Below the pieces are notes generated by a model. The model saw only the letters and a list, made by a program, of their open reading frames with translations, was not told the DNA's origin and searched no databases. 64,000 nucleotides of DNA, taken from NCBI GenBank assembly GCA_913031285.1, contig CAJWEI010000007.1, positions 1 through 64,000 on the forward strand, written 5' to 3'. The translations under genes and the position numbers were made by a program. The first letter of the stretch is position 1. The number at the start of each line of letters is the position of its first letter. Positions 43,936 through 52,947 of this stretch are shown in pieces. The DNA is from an uncultured Alphaproteobacteria bacterium. GTDB taxonomy: Bacteria; Pseudomonadota; Alphaproteobacteria; Rhodobacterales; Rhodobacteraceae.

Positions 43936-44880
43936 TTGCCAAAATTTGATGCTGTTTTTGTTGGCCTTACAATCGTAGATATAGCTGGTAGGCCAGTTGA
44001 CGAGATACCAGAAGGTGGAAACGTCGCCTTTATCGAAGAGATCCGAATGAACCCAGCGGGAACTGCGGCAGGATCAGTTATGAATGCGGCAAAGCTCGGC
44101 GTGAAGACCTCGACTGTCGCTTGTGTGGGCAACGACACGATGGGTGACTTTATCATCGACGAATATATACGTTTGGGCATTGACGTCTCTATGATTCAGC
44201 GCAGTGATCATTCCCGTACATCAGCCACAATTCTGCCAATAAGACCAAATGGAGAGCGCCCCGCTTTACACAGCCGAGGCGCCTCAGACAACCTATTCGT
44301 TAGCAATGGTCAGTTTACAGAAATATGCGATGCTCGGTTCTTACATCTCGGAGGAACCGGGTTGATGAGCGCAATGGATGCGGGGCCAAGCGCAGCTCTT
44401 TTATCACATGCCAAAGCCTCTGGTCTAACCGTCGGCTTTGACCTGATCGCGCCAAATGAGAACACAATGAATCTATTAGTGGATCTATTGCCAAATGTGG
44501 ACTACTTCATGCCCTCGATGGAGGAGGCCGCGTACCTAACAGGCCAAGAAGACCCTGCGGCAATTTCGGAGATTTTTCTGGAGATGGGCGCTACAGTCTG
44601 TATTTTAAAGTGGGGAGAACGTGGATCGTACATCCATACAGGGGAAAACCAATTTCGGGTACCAGCCTTCAAAGTGAAGGTTTCTGACACTACAGGCTGC
44701 GGCGATAGTTATTGCGGTGGTTTCATTGCAGGGCTTGCATTGGGGCGTGACCTGCGCGCAGCGTGTGAGTTAGGAACGGCAACCTCCGGATTAGTCGCAA
44801 CAGGGCTAGGGTCTGATGCAGGAGTTGTTGACTTGGAACAGGTTGAGGCCTTTGCTTCCAAAACTGAAAGATTGCCTTAG
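43936..44880 (+). CDS. PfkB-family sugar kinase
   Basis: This 314-residue ribokinase-fold kinase starts at TTG with GGGAG upstream. Motif 1 is NPAGTAAGSVMNAAKLG (about 36) and motif 2 is DTTGCGDSYCGGFIAGLAL (about 248), in which Cys replaces the common Ala of the GAGD anion hole but the catalytic Asp remains. It follows the FGGY kinase by 20 bases in one operon. Its substrate may be another intermediate of the same pathway. Its 3' end overlaps the relic class II aldolase by four bases on the other strand. Confidence 0.85.
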   Translation: MPKFDAVFVGLTIVDIAGRPVDEIPEGGNVAFIEEIRMNPAGTAAGSVMNAAKLGVKTSTVACVGNDTMGDFIIDEYIRLGIDVSMIQRSDHSRTSATILPIRPNGERPALHSRGASDNLFVSNGQFTEICDARFLHLGGTGLMSAMDAGPSAALLSHAKASGLTVGFDLIAPNENTMNLLVDLLPNVDYFMPSMEEAAYLTGQEDPAAISEIFLEMGATVCILKWGERGSYIHTGENQFRVPAFKVKVSDTTGCGDSYCGGFIAGLALGRDLRAACELGTATSGLVATGLGSDAGVVDLEQVEAFASKTERLP

Positions 44881-45490
44881 TCTGCATCAAATTTGTATTG
44901 AGCATTTGCGTCCAATGCCTTTTGTACGTCCTCTCCTGAAAGCAGCACCGGCCCACCGAACTGCAAACTGATCGCATGGTACTTGGCAAGAGCCTCCAAC
45001 ATCTCAGCCCGAGCAAGAACATTCTCAAGTGTTTTTCCCAAGACCAATGCACCACGATTAACCATCAAACAAACCACCCGCCTCTTGATGGCATTAACCA
45101 AATTTTTCAGCAAGAAAAGCTGTTCCATGGCAAGCGTAAACCGCTACTTCCCCGCTTACGCCTCCAAAAGTGGCGCTTAATCTTACAAAGCAGGAATAGG
45201 TTGCCGCGTGATAGCAAGCGCTGTGGCGTATGGAGAGTGAAAATGTATCACCGCGCCCACGTCACCACGCTAATAAAGCGCATGGTGGAAACGCCGTTCA
45301 GTGGAAGGGCGCATTGGCCCTTTGAACTCAGCGAGACAATTTATCGATATTGCAGATATCATTTCCTCATCCATAATTGATAACGTTACTGCACTTGGCG
45401 TGATCAACATCAGATCTTTATAACGCGCAGAAACCTTTCGCTGGGACCTTGGCCAAGACAACGTGCATCCAGAGCTTGGTAGGACCCTAT
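44877..45490 (-). pseudogene. Decayed class II aldolase (fuculose-phosphate aldolase family)
   Basis: Conceptual translation of the minus strand in shifting frames recovers a whole class II aldolase. It begins YQALDARCLGQGPS, then VSARYKDLMLITPSAV and PSTERRFHHALY, followed by an in-frame TAG. DVGAVIHFHSPYATALAITRQPIPAL retains the metal-binding His pair, FGGVSGEVAVYACHGTAFLAEKFG is in another frame, and VVCLMVNRGALVLGKTLENVLARAE ends the protein. There are at least two frameshifts and several stops, and the NHG motif His is replaced by Arg. It directly follows the SorC regulator, so it was the third gene of that operon. Function is lost and may be covered by the bifunctional aldolase at 46514. 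Confidence 0.85.
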
Positions 45491-45512
45491 AACTTTTTAT
45501 CTAAGACCTTTT

Positions 45513-46484
45513 TCAGTCATACCGGTTCAAGGCCTCCGCAAGTGAACTATCTACAATCAGGTGCGTAACATATCCTCCTGAAATAGCAGCATGGACCGCA
45601 GCGGTCTTTCCGTGGCTTTCCGCAACGCATATCTGAATTTTTGAACGCTTGACTTGGGCTAAACTTGCTCCAATCATTCGGTTAGCGAAATCCTGTCCCA
45701 CATGTGAACCATTTGCATCAATCAAATGCCCGCAAAGCACTGCCTTCGCACCTTCACTAAGGAAACGCTGCATCTCTTCTGAACTTGCCACACCAGAAGT
45801 TGCGATGATCGTATCGTAATCGACACTACCGACCGAGAAAAATACTTTGTCCAAATCGTCGAACCTAGCAAGTTGCCTTTGTAATACGGGCTCTGCGCGC
45901 AGTTGCGCCGCTAATTCGGGTTTGGATAAGATTGCCGGAGCGTGCAGGGTCTTACATCTTGCCCCCAAGGCTCCTGCGATGCGGATTGTAGAGGCCTCCG
46001 GACTGTCAACCTCTTCCACTGCGGTAGAACCTTGTAGCAGTAAAATCTCCGATTCAGGAAACGCCCCTTTTGGCATTTCCATCGATGCCAGATCTACCGT
46101 GCTACCCCATGACACACCGACTACATCGCCGTTCTCCATCAGACCTTCTAAAGCTAGGGCACCAAGTCTCGCAGTTCTCCTTTTGGTTTCCTCCACGCCC
46201 AGACCGCTGGTCCTCGCGATATAAACATCCTCGAGTTCGTATTTCAACCTAAGTGATCGGGATAAATCTGAACCAGAATATGCGGAGCCTTTAATTTTAA
46301 TTTCGACAATTCCGCGTTTCTTGGCCTGCCGCAAATAGCTGACAATAGTTTGGCGCGAAAGGCCCAGGCGCTTGCCAATCTGAGCCTGTGTCAGGCGATC
46401 CTTATAGTATAACTCCGCCACTTCGGCTAGCATACTATCTAAATCGGTAAAAAAGTCAGAGGTAGGGGGAGGACGTCTGCTCAC
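45513..46484 (-). CDS. SorC/DeoR-type transcriptional regulator (LsrR-like)
   Basis: This 323-residue regulator has an N-terminal sigma-like helix-turn-helix (LTQAQIGKRLGLSRQTIVSYLRQAKKRGIV, about 31-60). A large C-terminal sugar-phosphate-binding domain carries VVGVSWGSTVDLAS (about 122) and VLCGHLIDANG (about 245). The GTG start has GAGG ten bases before it. The gene follows the aldolase/dehydrogenase by 29 bases. The family usually represses and is released by a phosphorylated sugar, so the product of one of the two nearby kinases is the probable inducer. CATATG-centred repeats near both divergent promoters are candidate binding sites. Confidence 0.87.
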   Translation of the reverse strand: MSRRPPPTSDFFTDLDSMLAEVAELYYKDRLTQAQIGKRLGLSRQTIVSYLRQAKKRGIVEIKIKGSAYSGSDLSRSLRLKYELEDVYIARTSGLGVEETKRRTARLGALALEGLMENGDVVGVSWGSTVDLASMEMPKGAFPESEILLLQGSTAVEEVDSPEASTIRIAGALGARCKTLHAPAILSKPELAAQLRAEPVLQRQLARFDDLDKVFFSVGSVDYDTIIATSGVASSEEMQRFLSEGAKAVLCGHLIDANGSHVGQDFANRMIGASLAQVKRSKIQICVAESHGKTAAVHAAISGGYVTHLIVDSSLAEALNRYD

Positions 46485-46513
46485 GGTATGCCTCGTTTCA
46501 AATTGATAGGACT

Positions 46514-48547
46514 TTACCTTAGTTCAGCCTCTGTATTTCCACCATCCACAGTAACCACATGACCTGTAGTTCGCTCCATAAGGGCGAGATGAACAAAGCC
46601 GTCAGCAACATGGTAGGCCTCCACCTCTCGACCGAGTAGGTTACCACCCATATAGTCCTCTTCGGTCAAGCCTCGTGCTGCCGCGCGCTCTTTGATGAAG
46701 TCATTAGTCAAAAGGCCAGAGCGAATACGGTCCGCGTTCATCCCATTTACCCGAATGCCAGAACTGGCTAGCTCCAATGTTAGCTGACGCATAAGAAATA
46801 GCGTTGCAGCCTTAGGTGCACCATATGCGCCCATGTTCTTACCAGGGTTGATAGCCTGTTTAGAGATATTGAACAGGATTTGCCCTCCGCGCCCTTGGAT
46901 CTGCATCAAGCGTCCGGCCTCTGTTGCAAAGTTCTTATGGGCGAAGAAGTTCAACTCAAAGGCTTTCCGAAAGGCAGATTCGTTAATTTCAAGCATCGCA
47001 CCACCGGTAGCGGAACCCGCGTTCGAAATTAATATGTCGAGCCCGCCAAAACGCAAAATAGAAGCTTTCATTGCAGCCTCTGCCGCACCCCCGCACGTTA
47101 TGTCAGATGTATGAGCCGCGTGCCAAGGTCCCAGCTCTCCCAGAGCATTATCCAAAGCTTCAGATTCCAAATCCACCAAAATGATGTTGGCCCCTTTAGC
47201 CGCAAAAGCTTTTGCGGTTGCAAGTCCGATTGCACCCGCACCACCTGTAACCATCACAATCTTACCCTCGAAAGGCAGACGTGTTCCCTTTCCCAACTTT
47301 GCTTGCTCAAGTGACCAATACTCGCAGTCGAACATATCTTTCTCATTTAACGGATAGAAGCCACCATTGTCCTCGCCAATGGAGCGTACCCGTATGTTTT
47401 GCTCTGCAAGATCGGCAGCAGCAGAGGCGGCCTTCGCATCGTGGCTTATGCCGACCACACCGAGCCCTTCAATCCAAGCATGCTTTGGCTCAGCTGTCAG
47501 CTGTTTCTTCGGTTCGTTTGCATTGTGAGATTGCCTCTCAAAATAAGCGCCGTATTCAGCTGCGAAGTCTTCTAGCTTGGCCTTAATAGTCTCGCGGCTG
47601 ACAAGATCTGCACTTTTAAGTACCAAAGGCCGTCCTTTGGTTCTAAGCACGTGATCCGGCGAGGCCATACCTCGAGTAGACAATGCCTTAACATCGCCTC
47701 TTTTCAAAAACTCGTGCGTATGCGCGCCGTTCCTGAGATCCAATACCGGCATTGCGCCATCACGGTTTGAATTCACCTCAGCAATTAAGCCTCGCAACAT
47801 CGGTAGTATTTCGAGTCTTTCTGCCATACGCCGCTCTCCAAGCGGAGTAATCGTTTCCATACCCAGATATTCAGCCACCTCATTAGTATGCTGAACTATC
47901 TTCTTGTAACTCGCATGCGCAGTCGGTCCAAACGCAAAATGTCCATGCTGAACCAGCAGTAATCCTTCAACTTCGGGGTTATCTTCATAAATCTCAGCAG
48001 CAGTCTTAGCGAGTCCAAAACCCGGCATGATATAGGGTACAATGCCTAGCCTTTCACCAAAGATCTCGTGGCAGATCTCTACTGCGTTCGGTAAGTTTGC
48101 CAGCACTAGGAAAGGCGTAGCATGGGTGTGGTCTACATATTTATGTGGAAGGAACGCGTGTAGGAGCGTCTCAACGGAGGGGTTAGGCGAAGCACTGTTG
48201 AGTAAGCTAGAGCGTTGGTAGTTGACCATCTCTTCGTCACTCAAGCTATCTAATACTCGCAGCTTCAGGAGTGGCTCAAGCCATACCCCGGGCAGTCCAG
48301 GTGCTTCGATTACGTCCAGATCCCACCCCGAGCCCTTCACATGTAAGACATCTCTCATTTGTCCAAAAATGTCAGGCCTCCGTAACTTCACAGAAGTGTT
48401 TCCGCCACCATGCATCAAAAGATCCGGATTTTGGCCTATCAGCCGTGAGGTATAGACCCGCTCCCCCAATTCCTGATCTGCAGTATTGCTACCCGCCGCA
48501 GCACGCCAGTTAGCCGCCTCACCCTCGTCATACCAATTCTCAATCAT
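46514..48547 (-). CDS. Bifunctional class II aldolase / short-chain dehydrogenase (RhaD-type fusion)
   Basis: The protein has 677 residues from the ATG at 48547 (GAGG six bases upstream). The N-terminal class II aldolase domain (about 1-400) has MHGGGNTSVKLR, VDHTHATPFLVLANL with metal His residues and LVQHGHFAFGPTA. The C-terminal dehydrogenase domain (about 425-677) has the NAD motif VTGGAGAIGLATAKAFAAKG and catalytic YGAPK. The fusion is known from B. subtilis YuxG/RhaEW and rhizobial RhaD, which cleave rhamnulose 1-phosphate to dihydroxyacetone phosphate and lactaldehyde and oxidise the lactaldehyde. No rhamnose isomerase is nearby, so the substrate may be another 1-phosphorylated ketose. 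Confidence 0.88.
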   Translation of the reverse strand: MIENWYDEGEAANWRAAAGSNTADQELGERVYTSRLIGQNPDLLMHGGGNTSVKLRRPDIFGQMRDVLHVKGSGWDLDVIEAPGLPGVWLEPLLKLRVLDSLSDEEMVNYQRSSLLNSASPNPSVETLLHAFLPHKYVDHTHATPFLVLANLPNAVEICHEIFGERLGIVPYIMPGFGLAKTAAEIYEDNPEVEGLLLVQHGHFAFGPTAHASYKKIVQHTNEVAEYLGMETITPLGERRMAERLEILPMLRGLIAEVNSNRDGAMPVLDLRNGAHTHEFLKRGDVKALSTRGMASPDHVLRTKGRPLVLKSADLVSRETIKAKLEDFAAEYGAYFERQSHNANEPKKQLTAEPKHAWIEGLGVVGISHDAKAASAAADLAEQNIRVRSIGEDNGGFYPLNEKDMFDCEYWSLEQAKLGKGTRLPFEGKIVMVTGGAGAIGLATAKAFAAKGANIILVDLESEALDNALGELGPWHAAHTSDITCGGAAEAAMKASILRFGGLDILISNAGSATGGAMLEINESAFRKAFELNFFAHKNFATEAGRLMQIQGRGGQILFNISKQAINPGKNMGAYGAPKAATLFLMRQLTLELASSGIRVNGMNADRIRSGLLTNDFIKERAAARGLTEEDYMGGNLLGREVEAYHVADGFVHLALMERTTGHVVTVDGGNTEAELR

Positions 48548-48877
48548 GTATATCCTCAACTCGTCAACTTACTAAACGACATATGTCGCATAGCCGTGCA
48601 TATGTCAAAAAATTACAAAGCTGCTTGAGAAATTACCGAGACTTTGCTCAGCTTGGAGCGGTTTCGCAATGAGACAGTAAAAATGCAATTATGCAACATG
48701 CTTAAAGATCAAAGCAAATTATGGGTTATTTGAGGAATGTGATGCCCAAGAAAATAGGTAGCAATGTTATCAAATTGATGCGGGCTCTAATCAAATTGCT
48801 GGCATAGCCTAAATCTATGCGCTCAATAATTGGTGCCACTCCACGAAAGCAGAGTTCGGATGATCGGCATAGTTCTA
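48548..48877. other. Intergenic region
   Basis: About 330 bases between the aldolase gene's start and the end of the transaminase gene. Apart from the operator candidates at its left end I see no gene or terminator. Confidence 0.4.
48578..48607. promoter_or_regulatory. Tandem CATATG-centred operator candidates
   Basis: GACATATGTC at 48578-48587 and GCATATGTCA at 48598-48607 lie 30-60 bases upstream of the aldolase/dehydrogenase start, with centres 19 bases apart (about two helical turns). On the gene's strand they read CGACATATGTCG and TTGACATATGCA. A third match lies at 42416-42429 in the transporter/kinase promoter. Confidence 0.5.
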
Positions 48878-49783
48878 TCAGATATCATTATACCAAACTT
48901 TTAGTACCAAATCTTCACGTTTATGCCAGTCCCAATAGGTTTGTAATATCTTTGCTGTCGTAAGACCAATTACGTCGTTGCTAAAAATATGACCATTTAC
49001 ACGTGTGACCGGAACCAGACCACCGGCGGTGGTGGCTGTGAAAACTTCCTGCGCATCCATAAACTCATCTTTGCTGATGTCAGTGACCGCACAGGGGATA
49101 CCTAACTCCTCACAGATTTCTAGGACAGTTTTGCGCGAAATCCCCTCAAGCATTCCCGATCTTGGCGTAACAACGCTACCGTCAATCACTGCAAATATGT
49201 TAAATCCCGGTCCCTCTGTAACTAGGCCATTATGATCTAGCAGAACAGTAGTATCATATCCGTCATCTAAAGCCTGAAATAAAGCCGCAGTCATATCACC
49301 CCAATGATAATTCTTTACCATGGGATCGACCGAATTAGAAGAAATTCTCCGCACATCCTGTGCAATAGAAATATGTGCACCGCGTTTCGCAATTTCTTCA
49401 GGGATAACCCAAATAAATGGCACCGCCCAGGCATAAAAATGATTACTGCAGGCCCTTGGGTCACGAGTTCCTGGTATGATTGGTGTCCCGCGTGATGCCA
49501 CCATAGAAACATACGCTGACTGAAGGCCAGAAGTCGCGACCAACTCTATCAATGCGGTACGAATAGCACTCTTTTCCATTCCCACTTCAAGTCGCAATTT
49601 TTCCATCGAAATCTCAAAACGGTCTAAATAATCATCTAGTCGAAAAAAAGCGCCCTCCCACACATGCACCACATCATAGGTTATATCAGACCTAGTTAGT
49701 CCCCAGTCAAAAACAGATATTTTCGCTTCTGAAACAGGCATCACCTCACCGTCCATCCATGCAGCTCCTGCTGAAAAATCCAT
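48878..49783 (-). CDS. Class IV aminotransferase, (R)-selective amine transaminase-like
   Basis: This fold-type IV PLP enzyme has 301 residues from the ATG at 49783; the frame extends upstream but the family N-terminus begins at MDFSAGAAWMDGEV. The PLP lysine is in DPMVKNYHWGDM (about 161). GLVTEGPGFNIFAV (about 193) and SGMLEGISRKTVLEI are typical of the branch. Compared with branched-chain aminotransferases, the string RDPRACSNHFYAWAVPF and the spacing around the lysine resemble (R)-amine:pyruvate transaminases by memory. It could also act as a branched-chain or D-amino acid aminotransferase. It is isolated from amino acid genes. Confidence 0.8.
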   Translation of the reverse strand: MDFSAGAAWMDGEVMPVSEAKISVFDWGLTRSDITYDVVHVWEGAFFRLDDYLDRFEISMEKLRLEVGMEKSAIRTALIELVATSGLQSAYVSMVASRGTPIIPGTRDPRACSNHFYAWAVPFIWVIPEEIAKRGAHISIAQDVRRISSNSVDPMVKNYHWGDMTAALFQALDDGYDTTVLLDHNGLVTEGPGFNIFAVIDGSVVTPRSGMLEGISRKTVLEICEELGIPCAVTDISKDEFMDAQEVFTATTAGGLVPVTRVNGHIFSNDVIGLTTAKILQTYWDWHKREDLVLKVWYNDI

Positions 49784-50503
49784 CTCGCAACTCTTTCTTA
49801 CACAATCTTTCCGGCCAAGCCGAACATGAAACCGTTCAACATCTCTTATTTTTCTGACTCCAATGTACACGGAGAGGCGTGTCAGGCAAATGAGAAAAAA
49901 CATAGGATTCATGTCCTAGCTCAAATCTTCAGGCTTAATAATTGACTTCACTCAGAAAAATTATCTGGAAGGTTTAGCTTACTCGCTGCCGACACATTGG
50001 TTTAATTCCCCATAGACGGCAATCTTAAGAGCCTTACTGAGCATTTCTAACTGCTACCGAGTTTAGCTATCCCATGAATTTACCATCAGGTGGATTAAGT
50101 CAACTCTGGATCAGGAAGAACCGTGGCAGTGTAAGAAATTTAGACGCAAAGCCTTTCTAGAAGGTCTATCTGAGCGTGGCTTCGTAAAGCTAGTCCTGAT
50201 TAAGATCCATTAAGTAATTAAAAGCTCCACAGTGCAGAGCTTGAGTTTTTCTTACTCAAATAGCATACTCTCACATTATGATAATCACGGAGCACCTTAC
50301 CAATATTGATACGTGCAGATTGAAGACGAATACGGTGGCAGGGTCGAGTCGTTTCTAGAATTTTTTACAAACCACCATGTGAACAACTGCGCTGCATGGA
50401 GCAGATCACCTTACAGTATGTTGGGGTTGAGAGACCTGTGCACAAACACCTCCAAGCTAGTAGCCTAGCTTTGCAATATCAAAAATAACCGGAGATTGCC
50501 AAC
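49784..50503. other. Long intergenic stretch
   Basis: About 720 bases. Plus-strand codons near 50310-50470 give a short open stretch starting at IEDEYGGRVESFLEFF with no start signal or family match, perhaps a relic. No structured element seen. Confidence 0.4.
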
Positions 50504-51511
50504 CTATGCCGCAAATTGTTTCTCACAAAGAACCACTAAGGCCTCTGATGCAATCCTAAAGGATTTAACTCTGGCATTATGATCATGGATCATACCTGTC
50601 ACCATAATTTCGTCAGGCTTGTGAGTATCAATTAGCATCTCAAGTTTCTTTCTGACGGTTCTCAAGCATCCAGTCGCCGAGCATGATAACGCCTGCTCGA
50701 CTAGTGCTTGAATATGTCTTGGCACTTCCAGATCCAAATGCTCAACGGGAAATGGCAGCTTACTAGGTTTCCCAGACATCAAAAGAGCAAAAGCCTGTAG
50801 CTGCGAAGATCTAAGAAAAATTGCCTCCTCATCAGTGTCCGCGGCACACACCCCTACCCCTACCATAGCGTAAGGTTTTCCCAACCACTGTGATGGACGG
50901 AAAGTCTTTCGATATAAAGATAAAGCTTCCCCAAGCATTGCTGGTGCAAAATGGGATGCAAAGGCATATGGCAATCCAAAGTGAGCAGCTAACTTTGCGC
51001 CATATAGGCTTGAGCCAAGGATCCAGATAGGTACGTTGGTCCCGACACCAGGGATAGCTTTCACAAGCTGCTCATCATCGTTTTGACCAAAGTATCCTAA
51101 CAACTCGACAACATCGTTTGGAAAGCTGTCGTCGGGGGCCAAATGACGGCGTAAGGCCCTTGCAGTGGCCATATCAGACCCAGGTGCACGGCCCAGCCCT
51201 AAATCAATGCGATCAGGATATAGAGTTGCAAGCGTTCCAAATTGCTCTGCAACCACTAAAGGCGCATGATTGGGCAGCATAATGCCTCCTGCACCAATAC
51301 GCATAGTCTTGGTCACTGCTGCCACCTGGCTAATGACGATTGATGTCGCGGCACTTGCAATGCCCGGCATATTATGATGCTCGGCCAACCAATAGCGATA
51401 ATAGCCACAATCTTCAGCTACACCTGCGAGTGACAGAGTGTTTGTTAGAGCGTCAGCCGCCGTTTTTCCCTCAGGTATTGGAGAAAGGTCTAAAAGTGAG
51501 AATTGTTTCAT
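50504..51511 (-). CDS. Luciferase-like (LLM class) flavin-dependent oxidoreductase
   Basis: This 335-residue bacterial luciferase-fold protein has [22 protein letters not shown] (about 39), [23 protein letters not shown] (about 72) and [13 protein letters not shown] (about 101), matching the YhbW/MsnO8 subgroup. It is expected to be a cytoplasmic FMNH2-dependent monooxygenase or reductase. No dedicated flavin reductase is adjacent and its substrate is unknown. ATG at 51511. The gene stands alone on the minus strand. Confidence 0.85.
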   Translation of the reverse strand: MKQFSLLDLSPIPEGKTAADALTNTLSLAGVAEDCGYYRYWLAEHHNMPGIASAATSIVISQVAAVTKTMRIGAGGIMLPNHAPLVVAEQFGTLATLYPDRIDLGLGRAPGSDMATARALRRHLAPDDSFPNDVVELLGYFGQNDDEQLVKAIPGVGTNVPIWILGSSLYGAKLAAHFGLPYAFASHFAPAMLGEALSLYRKTFRPSQWLGKPYAMVGVGVCAADTDEEAIFLRSSQLQAFALLMSGKPSKLPFPVEHLDLEVPRHIQALVEQALSCSATGCLRTVRKKLEMLIDTHKPDEIMVTGMIHDHNARVKSFRIASEALVVLCEKQFAA

Positions 51512-51759
51512 AGCGGCCTCGTTTACAGAGGGCGTAGGCCCTGTTCTTTATTATTCCAAGAACAATTATGTGCAGGAGGCGTTGTATTACAAGGGAATTC
51601 AACGCCATAGCTCCATTTTAGCAGATTCACAGTAGACCACTCACGCTTGTAAGTCAGCCTTACGTAATAAGGGCTCCATGCCCCTAGTAATCATAAGCAA
51701 TCACAAAGGTTATCATCGGCTCACATAAACAAAAGTTTTTAGAATGTGCGGTATAAAAG

Positions 51760-52602
51760 CTATTTAATGGATGCTCCAACCAAACCCAGCCGCTTAAATA
51801 GAGACTTAAAACTTGGTACGGCGTACGGAACCTGCTCTTTATACTCATCAAAGCGCTTTCCATAGCGCTTAGTGAAGCGGCGTTCCTTTAAGACTGGGGC
51901 AGTTAGGCAGTAAAGTGTTAATCCCAACGCTAAAAACAATTGATCAGGTGTCCACGTAGGCACGGTCCAGGTTGTCAGTGCAAATGCAACATATATTGGT
52001 TGGCGTATCACACGAAACAACCCATTTATCGGCATGTCAGGATAAACTGGTCTAATCTTCTGCGCCAATGACATCCAGCCTAGCGCGCCTGATTGGACCT
52101 CTGCGCCAGCATCAAAACTAGCCCACATAAGCAAGATCCAAGACAGTCCATTTAGAGTACAGATAACCGCAAATGTTATTCCCTCAGCTTGCCACCAGAT
52201 TATGCCACTCGGTGTCCACAAAGTGAAAAGTGCCAGCAATTGGAGGGAAGCTATGATAGCGTAAATTGTGGTGGAAAGAGTTTGACCGTGGCCAAATGGA
52301 GCCAGCTTTTGCAAAAACGCACCACCGTGGCGAGTTAGAAGCAATGAATGAAGTAGAGGAAATTGGATAACTAATGCCGCATTAGCTAATATAAACCATG
52401 GGCCAGGAACTATCCCCAAGCTTTTACTCATCCCGGAGAACATTGCGATCATCATTGCCAGAACTGCGAGAACAAAAAAGCTGTGGCAAAGGATACCATA
52501 TAAAACCGCAAGGGTAATCCTTTTGATGCCAGGTGGAGGCTTCAGGGTACCTATTGCAAGCGCCCAGAGACGATGGAAAGATGATTTTTCAAAATTTACC
52601 AT
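51760..52602 (-). CDS. Isoprenylcysteine carboxyl methyltransferase-like membrane protein
   Basis: About 280 residues from the Met at 52602 (the frame can start 19 residues earlier). It has about six membrane helices and a C-terminal segment with the ICMT/PEMT fold signature: RVIRQPIYVAFALTTW (about 196) followed by LKERRFTKRYGKRFDEYKEQVPYAVP (about 240). These form the S-adenosylmethionine- and substrate-binding region of integral membrane methyltransferases; NnrU-like proteins share the fold. The substrate is unknown. It is next to no lipid-biosynthesis gene, though a desaturase lies 3 kb away. Confidence 0.75.
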   Translation of the reverse strand: MVNFEKSSFHRLWALAIGTLKPPPGIKRITLAVLYGILCHSFFVLAVLAMMIAMFSGMSKSLGIVPGPWFILANAALVIQFPLLHSLLLTRHGGAFLQKLAPFGHGQTLSTTIYAIIASLQLLALFTLWTPSGIIWWQAEGITFAVICTLNGLSWILLMWASFDAGAEVQSGALGWMSLAQKIRPVYPDMPINGLFRVIRQPIYVAFALTTWTVPTWTPDQLFLALGLTLYCLTAPVLKERRFTKRYGKRFDEYKEQVPYAVPSFKSLFKRLGLVGASIK

Positions 52603-52947
52603 GTTACTGAAATAGGTCTGTGCGTCTGGGCATCTAGCGATCCAGACAATACGTCGCAAGCCATGCTATCAACTTCTTATGGCCCCAAATAGCAAAACAA
52701 CTATAAAAAATGTGGCAATATAAATGGCCATTAAAGCACTATGGATTAAACTCATTATTACCGGTGAAATCGTTCAGATTGCATTTATCCGTACCGATAG
52801 GTTTAAGTCTACTTGGCCTTACTAGGTTCAAATTTCCAAAAAAGCTTCACTTTTTAATTGCACACTAAACATTATCAAGGTGTTAAGTAGCGATTATTTA
52901 GGATTACTTATTTGGCGATTTGAATAAGCAAACAAGACCAGTTTTGA

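Noticed and set aside
37832-46484. Autoinducer-2 (lsr) uptake locus
   Set aside because: Two permeases, an RbsB-like protein, an FGGY kinase and an LsrR-like regulator recall lsr, but lsrF and lsrG homologues are absent and the enzymes present are a RhaD-type fusion and a hydroxyacid dehydrogenase.
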